Part shown: positions 1 through 10,722 of the stretch, in pieces
Position numbering within the stretch: the stretch's first letter is position 1
How the letters are laid out: every line of letters begins with the position of its first letter
NCBI GenBank assembly: GCA_036877525.1
Contig: JAZGTH010000019.1
Location: 656,001-720,000 of the forward strand
DNA: 64,000 bases
From: Chromobotia macracanthus
Lineage: Eukaryota; Chordata; Actinopteri; Cypriniformes; Botiidae
Direction of reading: 5' to 3'
Position numbers and translations under genes: made by a program
The notes under the pieces: generated by a model
What the model saw: only the letters and a program-made list of their open reading frames with translations
The model's database searches: none
Told to the model about the DNA's origin: nothing

Positions 1-87
1 TGGCCCCTCTTCATAACTGTCACAATATATTTAAACATAAACGTAATATCTGTTTGCAAAAATGCCAAAGAGCATAATACAGGAACA

Positions 88-350
88 TGGGCTTAAGCCC
101 ATTACAGTGCAATACTTGAGAGGGTAACCAGAAAGGTTACAGTTCGATTCCAATGTCAACAGGTAACAGCTGCCCCTGAGCAAGGAACCTTTCTCCCTGA
201 TTGATCCCCCAGGTGCCACAGTGCTGCCCACTTCTCCGGGTGTGTGTTCACAAATTATTATTCCAATGTGTGTGCACTTACTGGATGGGCTTAATGCAGA
301 GGAACAAATTTAGAGTATAGGTCACCATATTGGCAGCACATCACTTCACA
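88..350 (+). repeat. tRNA-derived SINE, fish type
   Basis: A degenerate RNA polymerase III head is followed by a typical fish SINE body. The B-box-like sequence GGTTACAGTTCGATTCC lies near 137-153. Downstream are the recognisable phrases 'ctgagcaaggaacc', 'ctgcccacttctccgggtgtgtgt' split over 220-250, 'gtgcactt', 'atgggctt-aatgcagag' and a terminal 'ggtcacc...cacttcac'. The order and spacing match an abundant SINE body of otophysan fishes as I know it. The A box is badly decayed, so the copy is old. Exact ends and target duplication are not resolved. Confidence 0.7.
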
Positions 351-1604
351 CTACATACATACTGTACATACATAAGGTTTTTTTTTAACTATACCACAGG
401 CCAAGGTTCTGTACATAATAAAAATAATATGTACAGAATAATAAGACACTGTACAGGGCACATGTAATTAATACACCACACCAGTCATCATGATATTAAA
501 AATACAAAACCTCAGATATTGTAACAGTACAAAAAGATCTAAGAAACGTTGTTTCACTTAAGGTTGGCAACAAATGCATGGTCACTTTTTAGCTTTAGAT
601 GCACCTGGGAAAAGGTAAGAAGTGAATAAATTCAGTATTATAATTTTAAACATTTAATTTTAAACAGTATTTAAGCCCTGGTGAAAAGAGAACACAGAAG
701 GTGGAATACAGAAGATGGATGTGTAAAAGAAAACAATGAAGAAAAGAAGGAAGTGAAACAGAGTCAGAAAGCATGAGGGAAATGCCAAGGGATAAAAGAG
801 ACAACACACAAGGTGGGGTTTTGCCTGGGTACATGATGTCCTTTATGATGTAAGTGAGTTGGGATGGTAAAGGATCTGGCATGACTAGAGGCTCAGGTCC
901 CTTTTGCAGCCTCACTGATGGCGAGCCATTCAGGAAGGCACACTGAGGAAAAGCTCTGTTGCTAGATGAGCAGTAAATTGACAATCTCAGTTCTCTCAGT
1001 AATGTCAGAGAGAAGTTATTAGCCTGGCAGGCCGCCATCTTCTATAAATAGAAGCTGGCACATTTTCATAGGAGCATTATCATTTGCCAACAGATGAGCT
1101 GAGGAAAGAGAGAGGGAGAGAAATGGAGATAGAAGAATGAAACAGTTGATTTACTGCAAGAAATAAAACACTATTTGTTTTTATCATTAAAGGAAAGGGG
1201 AAAGAAATTGAAATTAAAACAAGATATAATATAGCCCCAAATTACTCAGTTCCGGTGAGATGGCTTTGTAAAACAAAAAGTCAGGAAAAGGGCAAATAGT
1301 GTGCAATTTTGCATAATCATTAAAAGTCCATGATATGTGTTTCTCTTTATTATTCTCATGCTGCAGTTATGCCGGACTGTGACTGAAATGAAAGCTGACA
1401 GATAATGCGTGTGATAATGTGTCGGATTCTTCTTATTTATCTCACAATCAGGATGATGTTCTAGCCTCAAATGTACGACATACCATTTCTCTTAGTCCTG
1501 TTACCTACCAGTTTAGGTTCTTCCATACCTCAGTTTAGGTTCTTCCATACCCATGTTTATGTCATTTCCAACAAATAGAAAACTGTTTGTGATTCACTGC
1601 ATTG
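351..1604. other. AT-rich sequence, no gene seen
   Basis: Open frames here are short and lack recognisable domains. A purine-rich stretch at about 700-780 and 1090-1200 (gagaaaagaag-type) accounts for the 130-codon minus-strand frame at 646-1038. Nothing else is supported. Confidence 0.5.
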
Positions 1605-2518
1605 CAGGGTTGTGGATTCCAGCTGGATGACTTGGACTTGACTTGGACTTGAGTCCCAAATTTGATGACTTGGGGACATAACTCGATATATAATCAAAAA
1701 AGACTTGTGACTTGACTTAAATTTGGACAACAGTGTCTGATCACACAGATCTGACTAGAGAGCTGGCTAATATTTTGGCTGGTGCTGAGACAGATATGTA
1801 CTTGTTTTGCACATGTAATATATGACAATTGCTCAGGATTTTCAACTAAATAATGTATTATGTTTCAGACATATAAATGCACATAAGTACTAGCAAACCA
1901 TTTATAATTTATAAAATTACAGAATAATGTCTATGGTCAGAATAATCAATTATGATTATTATAAACTTATATTTAAAACGCAAAATGTATGGTGGCAAAT
2001 TGTTTAAATTCTTTAATACAGTTTCAAAAGCTTTATCAGTGTTTAATAAATATGGAATTTCTGATATATTTGCAATTTTAAAATAGTTTTATGCATAATT
2101 GTTTATCTACAAAAACAACAAAGTAGTTATCATTATCTATAATATAAGTCAGTTCATTTATCCTGTAATCTTTTGTCAGAAGATTTTCTCTGTGATTTGT
2201 TTAGAGATACTCCAGGTTTTAAAGGCGTCAACTACATTCTGGTCATCGTGAATGCTTTTTATTTTATGTCAGGTCTATTAAGTTACGTGTTCCTGTTATA
2301 CATTAACATACATGAATATTAAGAATTAATTCTGTGAGACTAATTTCAGTAAAGAGCAGTAATGACTTAAGTTTAAAGTTGCAACTCGACCTAAACTTAC
2401 CTGTCTACACGTTGACTTGACTTGGAACTTGCCTGTCTTGACTCGGACTTGACTCAGGACTAGAATGCAAAGAGTTCTCACTTCTTGTGACTTGCAAAAC
2501 AATGACTCGTTCCCACTG
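1605..2518. mobile_element. hAT-like non-autonomous element, GACTTG-rich ends
   Basis: Both ends carry clusters of the hexamer GACTTG or its variants (GACTTGGACTTGACTTGG near 1630-1650 and GACTTGACTTGG, GACTCGGACTTGACTCAGG near 2411-2460), enclosing an AT-rich core without coding capacity. The left end reads CAGGGTTGTGG. The right end, on the reverse strand, reads CAGTGGGAACGAGTC. Both start with CA-G as hAT termini do, and GACTTG-rich subterminal repeats occur in fish hAT families. I could not find a clear 8-bp target duplication, so the ends and class are tentative. Confidence 0.45.
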
Positions 2519-3699
2519 TGCCACATTGTGCATTCAGACAGTTAAATTATTTAACACAGAAAAAAGACCCTGAACATGTCCCTGAACATAAATACAGCCA
2601 ATTTGATTCGACAAGTGAACAAAGGGACAAATATTTTCAAGACACCTTTTTAAAACGATGATTAAAGAGCTACTGTGACTCTCTGGATGTTGTCATGTAG
2701 CCTGGTGGATTATAATAGCAGACTACTGCACTGACTGCAGTACTGGACTAAAGTGAGACGATAATCTCCAAGTTTTCGTTTCACCAGACGACTTCTGTTG
2801 CATTGAGCACGAGTCACTAGTTAATTTCCATCCATTGGTGTGACGGAAGGCTAAGTATCAATATGTATGCAGTTTCCCTGGCCAAACCCCTTCCAGAATG
2901 ACAGCTATTATCCAGATTTACTTTTTATTCATGGGAAGAACAATGACAATGATTCATTGCCATGTCACTGATGTTGATAATTGCAGTATGAGTGGCCGGC
3001 AAAGAGTTTGTCTTGAGCCTGGGTGATGGTAACAGTCGAGTAAGGGAAAAAATATGACAGTGAAAAATGGGTTTGATCCACATACATGGGTGACCAGATA
3101 TTAGATGCATAGTATGAAAATTGTTTTTCTCTTATCACTCATGCCTTTTGTCACCTTATTCAAAACCCAGCAGCCAGCTGCAAGAAACTACTTAAGTTAA
3201 GGAAACCCTTGTGACATTAAAAAATGTTTTCTTAACTAAGAGATTTTTTTTTGCTACTGGGCTCTGATTCCTTTAGTTTAACTTTATTTTAGAAATATAG
3301 ACATAAATATCCACAAAGCCTAATTAATGCTTATTTAATTTCCCTTTCAGTATTGGTCCCTCACTATTGCATCATGATGATGCTATGGGGAAACACCATT
3401 CTCCTAGAATTCTGAAGCTTGACTGGCATAATGACATTGCGTTACAATGTCCAATAGCGTTTAAGCATGCAAACTAAAGACAGAAACTTGCCAAATTCCA
3501 GGCGGTGCTTGGTGCGTTCCAGGAGAATTTTTACAGGATATTTCTCCTTTATTCAAGATGCAGCTACTTTCTCCAGTAATTCATCACTTATAGGTGTGTT
3601 CCGGCAGAGAGGACATGAGTCCTGCGTTTTGCCATGGACATGACGGACATGAGTGTTGGGATTCACTGACTCAGGATATCCCATGCCTTGCATGCTGTC
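2519..3699. other. unique sequence, no gene seen
   Basis: No protein-coding, RNA or repeat signature recognised. The DIRS Gag fragment starts somewhere near the right edge; the sequence around 3540-3700 may already be element 5' flank. Confidence 0.4.
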
Positions 3700-4270
3700 C
3701 AAGGCAGTCGTGGAGTTGGAGTGGTCCTCTCAGTGGAGCCTCGGAGACCAGCGCTATTCTTCACTGAGGTGCACGCTGAGGTGACTAAAACATGGCATGC
3801 CCCACACTCAGCGTGATCACATGTCTGGCTTACCCCTGCTGAATTGTGGATGGCGCAGAGACATAGTGATACTCTAAGCTTCCCCCTGTTGAAGAGGCAA
3901 TCGTCTCTGCCCCTCCTCTTCACCAAGAGAGCACCCAATGATGCACCCAATAAGCCATGCCACACCACTGCAAACTTAGACGGCAAGGCATACATGGCAG
4001 TAGGCCAAGCAGCATCAGATCGACTTGACAGCTATCCTGCAAGTATTTCAGGCCAAGATGCTAAGAAAAAGTTCATAAAGGTGATGCAGATAACCTCTCA
4101 TTCTGCAATGGGGAGCTTAGTCATTGGTTAAACATTTGGTTAAACCTCACTGACATGATGGACTCGGAGTGGGCTGTCCATCTTAACACCCCATTGACTC
4201 TTCAGGACTGTTTGGTTTCAGTTCTGTAAAATACCTTGCGTAACACTTCACTGAAGCCCAAAGACAGTCA
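3700..4270 (+). pseudogene. DIRS retrotransposon Gag (ORF1) fragment
   Basis: The plus strand encodes broken pieces resembling the first ORF (Gag-like) of fish DIRS elements. Near 3750-3810 one frame reads FFTEVHAEVTKTWHAPHSA. Around 3840-4110 another frame runs through the P-rich 'LPLLFTKRAPN' and 'GKAYMAVGQAASDRLDS' segments. Near 4137-4225 a third frame gives WLNLTDMMDSEWAVHLN and LTLQDCLVSV, matching the conserved 'HLWLNL..M...K...LD.P.S..GLFG' block as I recall it. At least two frameshifts and several stops separate them. No reverse transcriptase or recombinase follows, so only the Gag part remains. The fragment has the same orientation as the DIRS copies at 16.6 and 35.1 kb. Confidence 0.6.
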
Positions 4271-6734
4271 AAGAAAATAAAACCCTTCATACTGAAGTGT
4301 GCAAGAGCCCCACCTCCCTTACATCCTTGGTCCTCTTAAAGAGCTTTCAGAAAGAATTTGGTTTAATGTCAGCTGCCTTTGCGCTGTGTTGCCTAGGCCT
4401 GTTGGCCTTGATCCTGAAAACTATGGCATGGTCCCCATTTGAACTGCTACAGTTGGCTCTCTTAAAAAGTGCCCTAGACAGCACTGTAGCTGGCACCTGT
4501 ATCTGTACGATGAGTGGGAGAAATTAACGCTTTATCAGTTATTGAATTGTGCATGGCTTTTGAGCAAGGTGACTGCTGATTTTTAAACCGAGACAAGGTT
4601 ACGTTTCTAAGGTGCACTCAACCCCATTGAGAACCCACGTTATAACTATATCAGCATTTGCTAACTGCTGAGAACAGTTCCTAATCACAGCTGCTCTGTC
4701 CTGTTCACATTCTGTGTATTTATGTTGAACACACCAGACAGTTCAGAGTATCTGAAAAGCTCTTTATTTGTTTTAGGGGTCCTCATAAAGGGACATCGGT
4801 CTCAAAGCAAAGACCTTTTGTGTCTCTTGTAAGTCTTGTAAGTCTGTATGTCCTTGTAAGTCCTTGTAAGTCTCTGTGCTGTTCTCTTGCTTATAGCAGC
4901 TGTTAAGTCACTGCCCTTCAGTGAACACAATGGTTTCTACTAGGTTCACATCTGGGGCTACCACTACAGACCAGCGCAGACGCTGCCATCGCTTCATTCA
5001 AACCATTTCTCTGAGCCCTATTTAGTATTCTCATTTATATTAGTTAAGATATTAGTTAAGTTTTTGATGAACTTCCTTCACAGTAACATTGGGTGATTGA
5101 ACTATGAGCCCCACAGAATCATCATGATGTCAGTAACTAGAGACAATTTACAGCATATATCCGACCATATCAGTTTCAGATAATTGCTGTCTTTCGCTGA
5201 CATGATGACAAAATAATTTGAAACGAGGGAAATGTCATTTAAAAAGCATTGCTATTCATCACCATTTAACTGAATATAAAACTGTAATCATTAAATTACT
5301 TAACCTCTACCAGGTTATCTTATTATCTTGGCAGTGGCATTTAAGATCATCTTTTTTTTCAATTTCTCTGTATCGAATAAGTGCCACATGAAAAATCTTG
5401 CTTTGTAATTTTGTAGAGTACAGATTCTGTCACTGAAGCATGTCATCAGATACCACCTGTAATTTGTATTAGTCCTATCTTGTAATGATTACATATACCT
5501 TGGAGAAAGACAAAAATCTAACAAGAATTCCAATGTGTCAATGACTCCATGCAAACTGGTTGCAATTTAGTTTTCAAAGTGTTGAATCAAATATGCAGTG
5601 CCTGGGATTTTTGTCTTGATAACGTAGTCTCCATCCAGTGTCATATCTGCACACATTCCTGTTGTAATTACTCTTTTATTAGTGAAGCTACAGATCAGGT
5701 GTTTCCACAGTGTGAGCTGAATTCACAAGGTTAATGAGAGGTTACTTCTAACCAGTGGAATTTAAACTACGTTTTAAATACATTATCTCTCAATACAATG
5801 GGGGAAGCAGTTAACATGCACCAGTGGTATGTACTGATAAGTAAGCTGTCAGTTAGGATAGATTACGTATATGAGCAACACTGTGTTTCAATTTGTGATT
5901 TTAAAATGAGCTGGTAATGAGAAATAAACTTCCAAGTAATATGCGGTTAGGTCTGTAAATTTTTTCCTCAGCATAGAAGTACAAGGGAAAAAAAAGAATT
6001 ATTAGTTTTACACACACTCTGTCCTGTTAAACACAGGACAGCATATGAGGGACTGTTTCCACTAGTCCAATGTTATAACCATGATGACCATAACATAATA
6101 ATAGCATGATAACCATTTCTCTAGCATCTCTATGCAACACAAAATAGCAACTGGCAGGGGTAGATGATAACCAGGAAGTTCTCTTGTGAGATTACAGCTA
6201 CATTTGCCCCCTTTGAGAATTTATGCTAATGCAAGCTGCATTTGACACCCAATATACAGAAACATGTCTTTTTGCACCCGCAACCTTACGTGGGACAAGT
6301 GGAATAGAAAATGGAGGGATGTTTTGCTTTTTATTATAAAAGTAAATTGGTTTCCAAAGGCATATCTACAGACAGAATTGCTTTGAATAAAGACAAAGCT
6401 AAAATAATAAAGTCTATGAGAGCTTGTAAGACTGTGCTTTGAAGATATCATTTGTGACAGTAAAGGCTAGTTTACACAACAGGACTTTGGTACTGATTTG
6501 CAAGAGGAATTAGTCTGGGCTAGTTGGCACAAATTTGAGTAAATCTGCAATTTTTTTGCAGACAGATATATTGTATAACATAGATACAACGATTAATGTA
6601 TGATAGGTACAAATTCTCACAGACTATAAAGTCATTTTAAAATCAAATCAAGGATGTTTGATATTTTCAGCCAACTTTGGTCGTTGTGTGGTCATATGCT
6701 GACCAGCCAATGGAAATTGAGCATGCAGGGTCAC
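4271..6734. other. AT-rich sequence, no gene seen
   Basis: Apart from the short TTGTAAGTC repeat at 4824-4872, I recognise no gene or element. The longest frames (60-76 codons) have no domain features. Confidence 0.45.
4824..4872. repeat. short tandem repeat, TTGTAAGTC
   Basis: The motif CTTGTAAGTC recurs four times within about 50 bp, with two copies separated by 'tgtatgtcc'. It is a minor degenerate tandem array. Confidence 0.7.
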
Positions 6735-6830
6735 AAATTAATTTTTTATGTGTATAGCACATTTTACAATGTTACATTGCTTCGAAGCAGCTTTACATAC
6801 GATGTAAATTAAAACTATGTCAAACATGTT
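6735..6830 (+). repeat. fish dispersed repeat, 5' half
   Basis: The stretch 'gtatagcacattttacaat' followed by 'cgaagcagctttacat' matches the start of a widespread fish repeat that I know as 'tatagcgcttttcacaat ... caaagcagcttta'. Its usual 3' half appears at 10592-10722 on the same strand, beyond the minus-strand gypsy element. That suggests one repeat split by a retrotransposon insertion, though about 500 bp of other sequence lies between 6830 and the gypsy end. Confidence 0.45.
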
Positions 6831-7351
6831 TACTACAGAAAACATGGTATTATTGCAAATAATATGTGTGAGATGTATATTAATAAAACTAATTAGGGAT
6901 ATTAGGTTTGTAGTTGGTTAATGAATAAAGAGTTGACTGAACCAATAAAAGCTACAATACATTTGGACCATTCGAATAAATGGACGTGCATTAGAAATAC
7001 CTGTCATTACATGCGAAGGCATGAAAGGGTAATGTATGAAAGGGTAATGTATTCTGACTGCTTACTAAAACAGTATGTACGTCTGAAACTATGCAATGTG
7101 TAGTCAATTAACATGATAGGTATCATACTGAACAAGATATGTCGTTCCAACTTACATGGAGATGGCACATAGAAAGATATTTTATGGGGCAGGGGTATAA
7201 GGGAAGAAATAGTACCATAAAATACACCCAATGTACAAACATAAAATACATACACACACAAAATATACACATTAAAAATATCTGAAAATTACACAATGAA
7301 AGAGAATAAAAAAGAATTGGAGATAAAGAAATAACATAATAATAGAGTCTT

Positions 7352-7425
7352 TGTAACGATGAGGCAAAGACGTTAGGATCCATGTGCAGCTCTTTTTTAA
7401 AATGTAAACAGACAGGCAAGTGTCA
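7352..7425 (-). repeat. 3' LTR remnant, family A (U5 end)
   Basis: The plus-strand phrases 'tgtaacgatgaggcaaagac', 'gttaggatcc' and 'aacagacaggcaag' align by eye with the corresponding end of the solo LTR at 42324-42390 ('tgtaacgaggagacagagac', 'ggtaggatct', 'gaacaggcaggg'). Read on the minus strand it ends in ...GTTACA, a usual LTR 3' terminus. Only about 70 bp remain; the rest of this LTR and the 3' untranslated region are deleted. Confidence 0.55.
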
Positions 7426-8790
7426 AACACCGGTAGACAGGAGCCATACCCATTGGCCTGGGGCATAGGAAGGTCCAGGGCGGTGATGTTGGTTGGCCTG
7501 ATGAGTCTGGCATCTTACAGCATGGAGCAGATGAGTATGAGCCCATTCCCATACCTCCTTTCCTTGTTGGAGCCAGTCGATCACTGAAGGTAAATTCGCT
7601 GGTTTGCCGGACCAGGAGAACAATGTTGGTTGAAAACCCAGAATGCATTGGAACGGGGTCATGCCAGTGGATGATTTTACTAGTGAGTTCTGTGCATATT
7701 CAGCCCATATCAAAAAATGACTCCAGTCAGTTTGTCTCTGCTGACAGTATGATCAGAGGAACCTGATGATCTCTTGATTAAGATGTTCTGTTTGACCATT
7801 GGATTGGGGATGAGGCTGGGAGGTGAGGCTTTTGTTGACATTGAGTTGTTTGAAGAAAGAGCCCCAGACTCGGGAAGTAAACTGTGGTCCTTGGTCCGAG
7901 ACAATATCATCTGGTAGGCCATAAAATCGGAATACGTTATTACATAACAATTCTGCAGTCTCTAGGGCAGTAGGAAGCTTGGAAAGAGGAATGAGTCGAC
8001 AGGTCTTGGGGAAACGACCAGTTTTTGTAAGGATTGTACCCTGAGAGCTGGGTAAGTCGGTAATGAAATCCACAGCGATATTTGTAATAGAGAGTCAGAA
8101 GTGTTTCGATTCATTTGCTGGCTTTTATTAAGAACAGGATAAACAGACAGGAAATGGTCAAAACCTGCAAACAGTGATGATAGAGGCAGAGCAAAATCGT
8201 AATCCAATAAACAGGCAAGGGTCGAGGCAGGCGTCTAACAAGCAATATCCAAAAACAGGCAAGGGTCAAGGCAGGCAGCTATCGATCAGAAAATGGGATA
8301 CAAACAAGGGTAATACACAAAATAGCAAAACAGGGAAAAACACTCAGAGTTGAACTTTGAGGTTTATATACACAGGATAACAAGGAACAGGTGGCCACAA
8401 TATTCTGTTCCAGGAATGCGGCCCTATGGGAATTGTAGTCCGGAAGTAAACTAATATTCGGGTGAGCGTTCCCTCTGGTTGTTCCTGTGGCACGGGAGTC
8501 ACCTCTGTAACAATATGGGACCATGGCCTTTGAGGAGTAGGTAGAGGTTGTAATAATCCTGCTGGTAAGTGCTTGGGAGTCTTGGCGGTCTGACAGTTGG
8601 AGCAGTTTTGAATGTGTTAGACAGTGTCTTTGGTCAACAAGGGCCACCAGAAACGATTGCGGAGCAGCTGAATGGTTGCGGTGAACCCTGGATGACATGA
8701 GTTGGGTGTTTTGTGAACCTAGGTGAGCACGCATTGCCGTAGGGGTGTTGGAACAAACATTAAATTTGGAGGACATTCTGCAGGTGCTGG
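7420..8790 (-). pseudogene. gypsy A integrase, split by a solo LTR
   Basis: The upstream part (about 8790-8513) carries the H2C2 zinc-binding region in broken frames, with FWWP and the paired cysteines of CSNCQTAK visible. It reaches the conserved PQRPWSHI and is cut by the inserted LTR. The catalytic core resumes at 8077 with AVDFITDLPSSQG (first Asp), continues to DIVSDQGPQFTS (second Asp) and PQSNGQTEHLNQE (catalytic Glu), then the C-terminal WAEYAQNSLV and PFQCILGFQP to about 7420. All three DDE residues are readable, but the gene is interrupted by the LTR, at least one frameshift near 7750 and a 3' truncation. It would have inserted element DNA into the host genome. No chromodomain is seen. 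Confidence 0.85.
8083..8512 (-). mobile_element. solo LTR, gypsy family B, nested in integrase
   Basis: A 430-bp LTR on the minus strand begins TGTTACAGAGG and ends CTCTATTACA (TG...CA). The plus-strand flanks are ATATT at 8078-8082 and ATATG at 8513-8517: a 5-bp target duplication with one mismatch. Without the LTR and one duplicate the integrase reading PWSHI-AVDF is continuous, so the insertion point is clear. Internal landmarks include 'ggactacaattcccat', a TATATAAACC promoter-like box and an AATAAAAG polyadenylation signal near the 3' end. It resembles the 3' LTR at 14920-15338 and the fragment at 48355-48440. The internal region was presumably lost by LTR-LTR recombination. Confidence 0.85.
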
Positions 8791-8859
8791 ATCTAGACTA
8801 TTGAGGTGTTCAATCTATGACTATATCCCATTATACTGAAGCTACCAGTAAATTTTCGG

Positions 8860-9690
8860 GGATTATATGTTTCCTGTGATTATATCTCCTACCCCAGTGT
8901 TAGAGGCTTCTACCTCCATGATGAAGGGACGATCTGGATCAGGATGCTTGAGGATGGGTGCTAAGGTGAAACCATTCTGGGGATTGAGGAAAGCTTGTTT
9001 CTCTTCAGTGATCCAGATGAGCCTGGTGGATTGTCATTTGTTTAGTGATGTCAGGGGTGCTACGACAGAGCTGAAACCACAGATGAACCTTCAATAGAAA
9101 TTGGCAAATCCTAAGAAGCAAATTTGCACTTTTCTTACTTAGCGTAAGAAACTGGAACTGTATGGGTCATCTTAGCACAGATCGGACATGAGAAATATGT
9201 TCTTTGAGAGAATTGGAGTAGATTAGAATGTCATCAATATGTCTCGTAAATTATCATTCATGAAAGACTGAAAAACTGAAGGACTATTAGCTAAACCAAA
9301 AAGCATTACCAGGTATTCGTAGTGCCCACTTGACATTGAGAAGGCCATCTTCCTTTCATCCCCCTCTCTGATGTGGATGAGGTTGTAGGCATTATGAAGA
9401 TCTAGTCTGGTGTAGTACTTGGCCTGATGAAGTTGTTCTAGAGCTGCTGTTACCAAAGGGAGTGGATATCAAAATTTAATAGAAATTTAATAGGATATCG
9501 AAGCATAAATAGCTTAATGGTCTGATTAAACCCTTTGCTAATTCCTCCTTGATATAGTCCTTCATAGCCTCAGATTCAGGTTGTGACAAGGGAAATATTC
9601 TGCCCTTCGGGGGTGTTGTTCCAGGCATGAGTTTGATGGCACAGTCTACGGCTCGATGAGGAGGAAACTGAGACTCCCTGTTCTTGCTAA
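8860..9690 (-). pseudogene. gypsy A reverse transcriptase, RNase H deleted
   Basis: From 9690 downward the minus strand encodes VDCAIKLMPGTTPPKGRIFP and an E-E-L-A-K-G-L-I-R-P segment that opens the RT domain, then a gap with AT-rich replacement near 9470-9520. A 77-codon frame at 9456-9223 covers the RT palm (YYTRLDLHNAYNLI, SGHYEYLVMLFGLANSPSVF). The catalytic box follows at about 9240-9210 as HIDD instead of YIDD, in another frame. After that come LIYSNSL and the VEASNTG of the RNase H start near 8900. The rest of RNase H is missing. The enzyme copied element RNA into DNA in cytoplasmic particles; this copy is broken by frameshifts and deletion. Confidence 0.82.
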
Positions 9691-10145
9691 AAGCAAGAAT
9701 CTTAAATCTCCATACTCAATTGGGATATGAGATTCGGAAGCAGCAATGTTCTCTGAGGGAGCTGAGTCCTTGAGCTGATGAATAACCTTGGACAGACAGG
9801 TTTTCTGGCACGTAGGACCCCACTGAAGAATCTGTCCATCCCTCCAAGAAATCAATGGGGTTGTGTGCATGCCATGGTAATCCTAGGATTATAGCATGAT
9901 TGGGTGATGGAAGAACGTAGAACCTGATTCTCTCTGAATGTAGCATGCTTGTGCGTAGCTGGAGTTCCTCTATCATCATTTGAATGTGGCCATCACAGAG
10001 AGGTCAACTGTCTAGCGCCTTCACTGCCAGGGATGAATTACAGGGGATTACAGTTAGCTTGTGTCACTGACAACTCATGGGAATGTATGGGAAATTAAGT
10101 TCCCTGCCGCTCCTGTATCAACTAGAGCAGAAGTAGTTATGGTTT
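9691..10145 (-). pseudogene. gypsy A aspartic protease region
   Basis: Near 10140-10090 the minus strand reads TSALVDTGAAGNLIS, the D-T-G active-site loop of retroviral-type aspartic proteases, followed by a stop. A frame at 9979-9716 continues with IRFYVLPSPNHAIILGLPWH, a block that follows the protease active site in Ty3/gypsy Pol. The active-site triad is intact, but a stop and frame change separate it from the rest. It would have cut the Gag-Pol polyprotein in the particle. Confidence 0.75.
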
Positions 10146-10214
10146 GACCATTCATGGTAATTTTAACAGACAGTTTAATGTTTGAGGAGTGAAATTGATG
10201 GTATCACTCACCGA

Positions 10215-10577
10215 GGCGGGAAGGTTGACAGGCTTTACTGGACAAGTGGACTTCATATGACCAGCTTAACCACAGTAGAGGCATAGGTATTCTTCGGGTG
10301 TAAGACGGGTGTAACCTAATTGCATTGTTGAATGCAATTGGGATGTTCTAAGACTTCACGGAATTGTTGCAAGAACTTCTCATAGGTGGGGAAGATAGAA
10401 TTGTCCTCTTTCTATACAGCAGATGCCCAATCGAGTGCCTTTCCAGTAAGAAGTGAGAAAACAAAGGCTATTTGGCTCAATTCTGTGGGATATAAAGCAG
10501 GTTGTTGGGTGACAAACAGAGAGCATTGCAAAATTTTGCACCTGGTGGGTGTCCACCAGGTGCAAAAGCTAAGTTAA
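10215..10577 (-). pseudogene. gypsy A Gag, C-terminal part with zinc knuckle
   Basis: The minus strand at 10577-10350 encodes a Gag segment in shifted frames, with CKILQCSLFV, a SLLTGKALDWAS-like block and FLQQFREVLEHP. Near 10310-10255 it reads PEEYLCLYCG, then a stop, then AGHMKSTCPVK. This is a CCHC zinc knuckle with all four metal ligands in place but a TAA codon inside the loop. The N-terminal half of Gag is absent: the element stops at about 10577, where a different fish repeat begins at 10592. Confidence 0.7.
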
Positions 10578-10591
10578 ATGTCAGCAGTCTC

Positions 10592-10722
10592 CCAATAAGC
10601 AAGCCAACAGTGGCAAGGAACCAAAACTCTAATGACGTATAGATGGAGAGAAAACCTTGGGAGAAACCAGGCTCAACCATGAGGGCCAGGTCTTCTCTGA
10701 CACATTAAAGCTGTAATGTGTA
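10592..10722 (+). repeat. fish dispersed repeat, 3' half
   Basis: The phrases 'agtggcaaggaaccaaaact', 'atggagagaaaaccttggga' and 'gaaaccaggctca' match a block of a very common fish repeat from memory. The matching 5' block is at 6735-6830. The two halves flank the minus-strand gypsy element in the same orientation. Confidence 0.55.

Larger units (their letters stand above)
7352..10577 (-). mobile_element. Ty3/gypsy LTR retrotransposon, family A, degraded
   Basis: Read on the minus strand, remnants occur in Ty3/gypsy order: gag with zinc knuckle (10577-10215), aspartic protease (10145-9691), reverse transcriptase (9690-8860), integrase (8790-7420) and a scrap of 3' LTR (7425-7352). The 5' LTR and start of gag are missing. 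Most of RNase H is deleted at about 8840. Stops and frameshifts interrupt every domain. A solo LTR of another gypsy family sits inside the integrase (8083-8512). The terminal LTR scrap resembles the solo LTR at 42.3 kb, which places both in the same family. Confidence 0.88.

Noticed and set aside
8279..8776. 165-codon minus-strand open frame, the longest in the window
   Set aside because: It runs out of frame across the integrase zinc region and then through the inserted LTR, so it is a chance fusion of transposon pieces.
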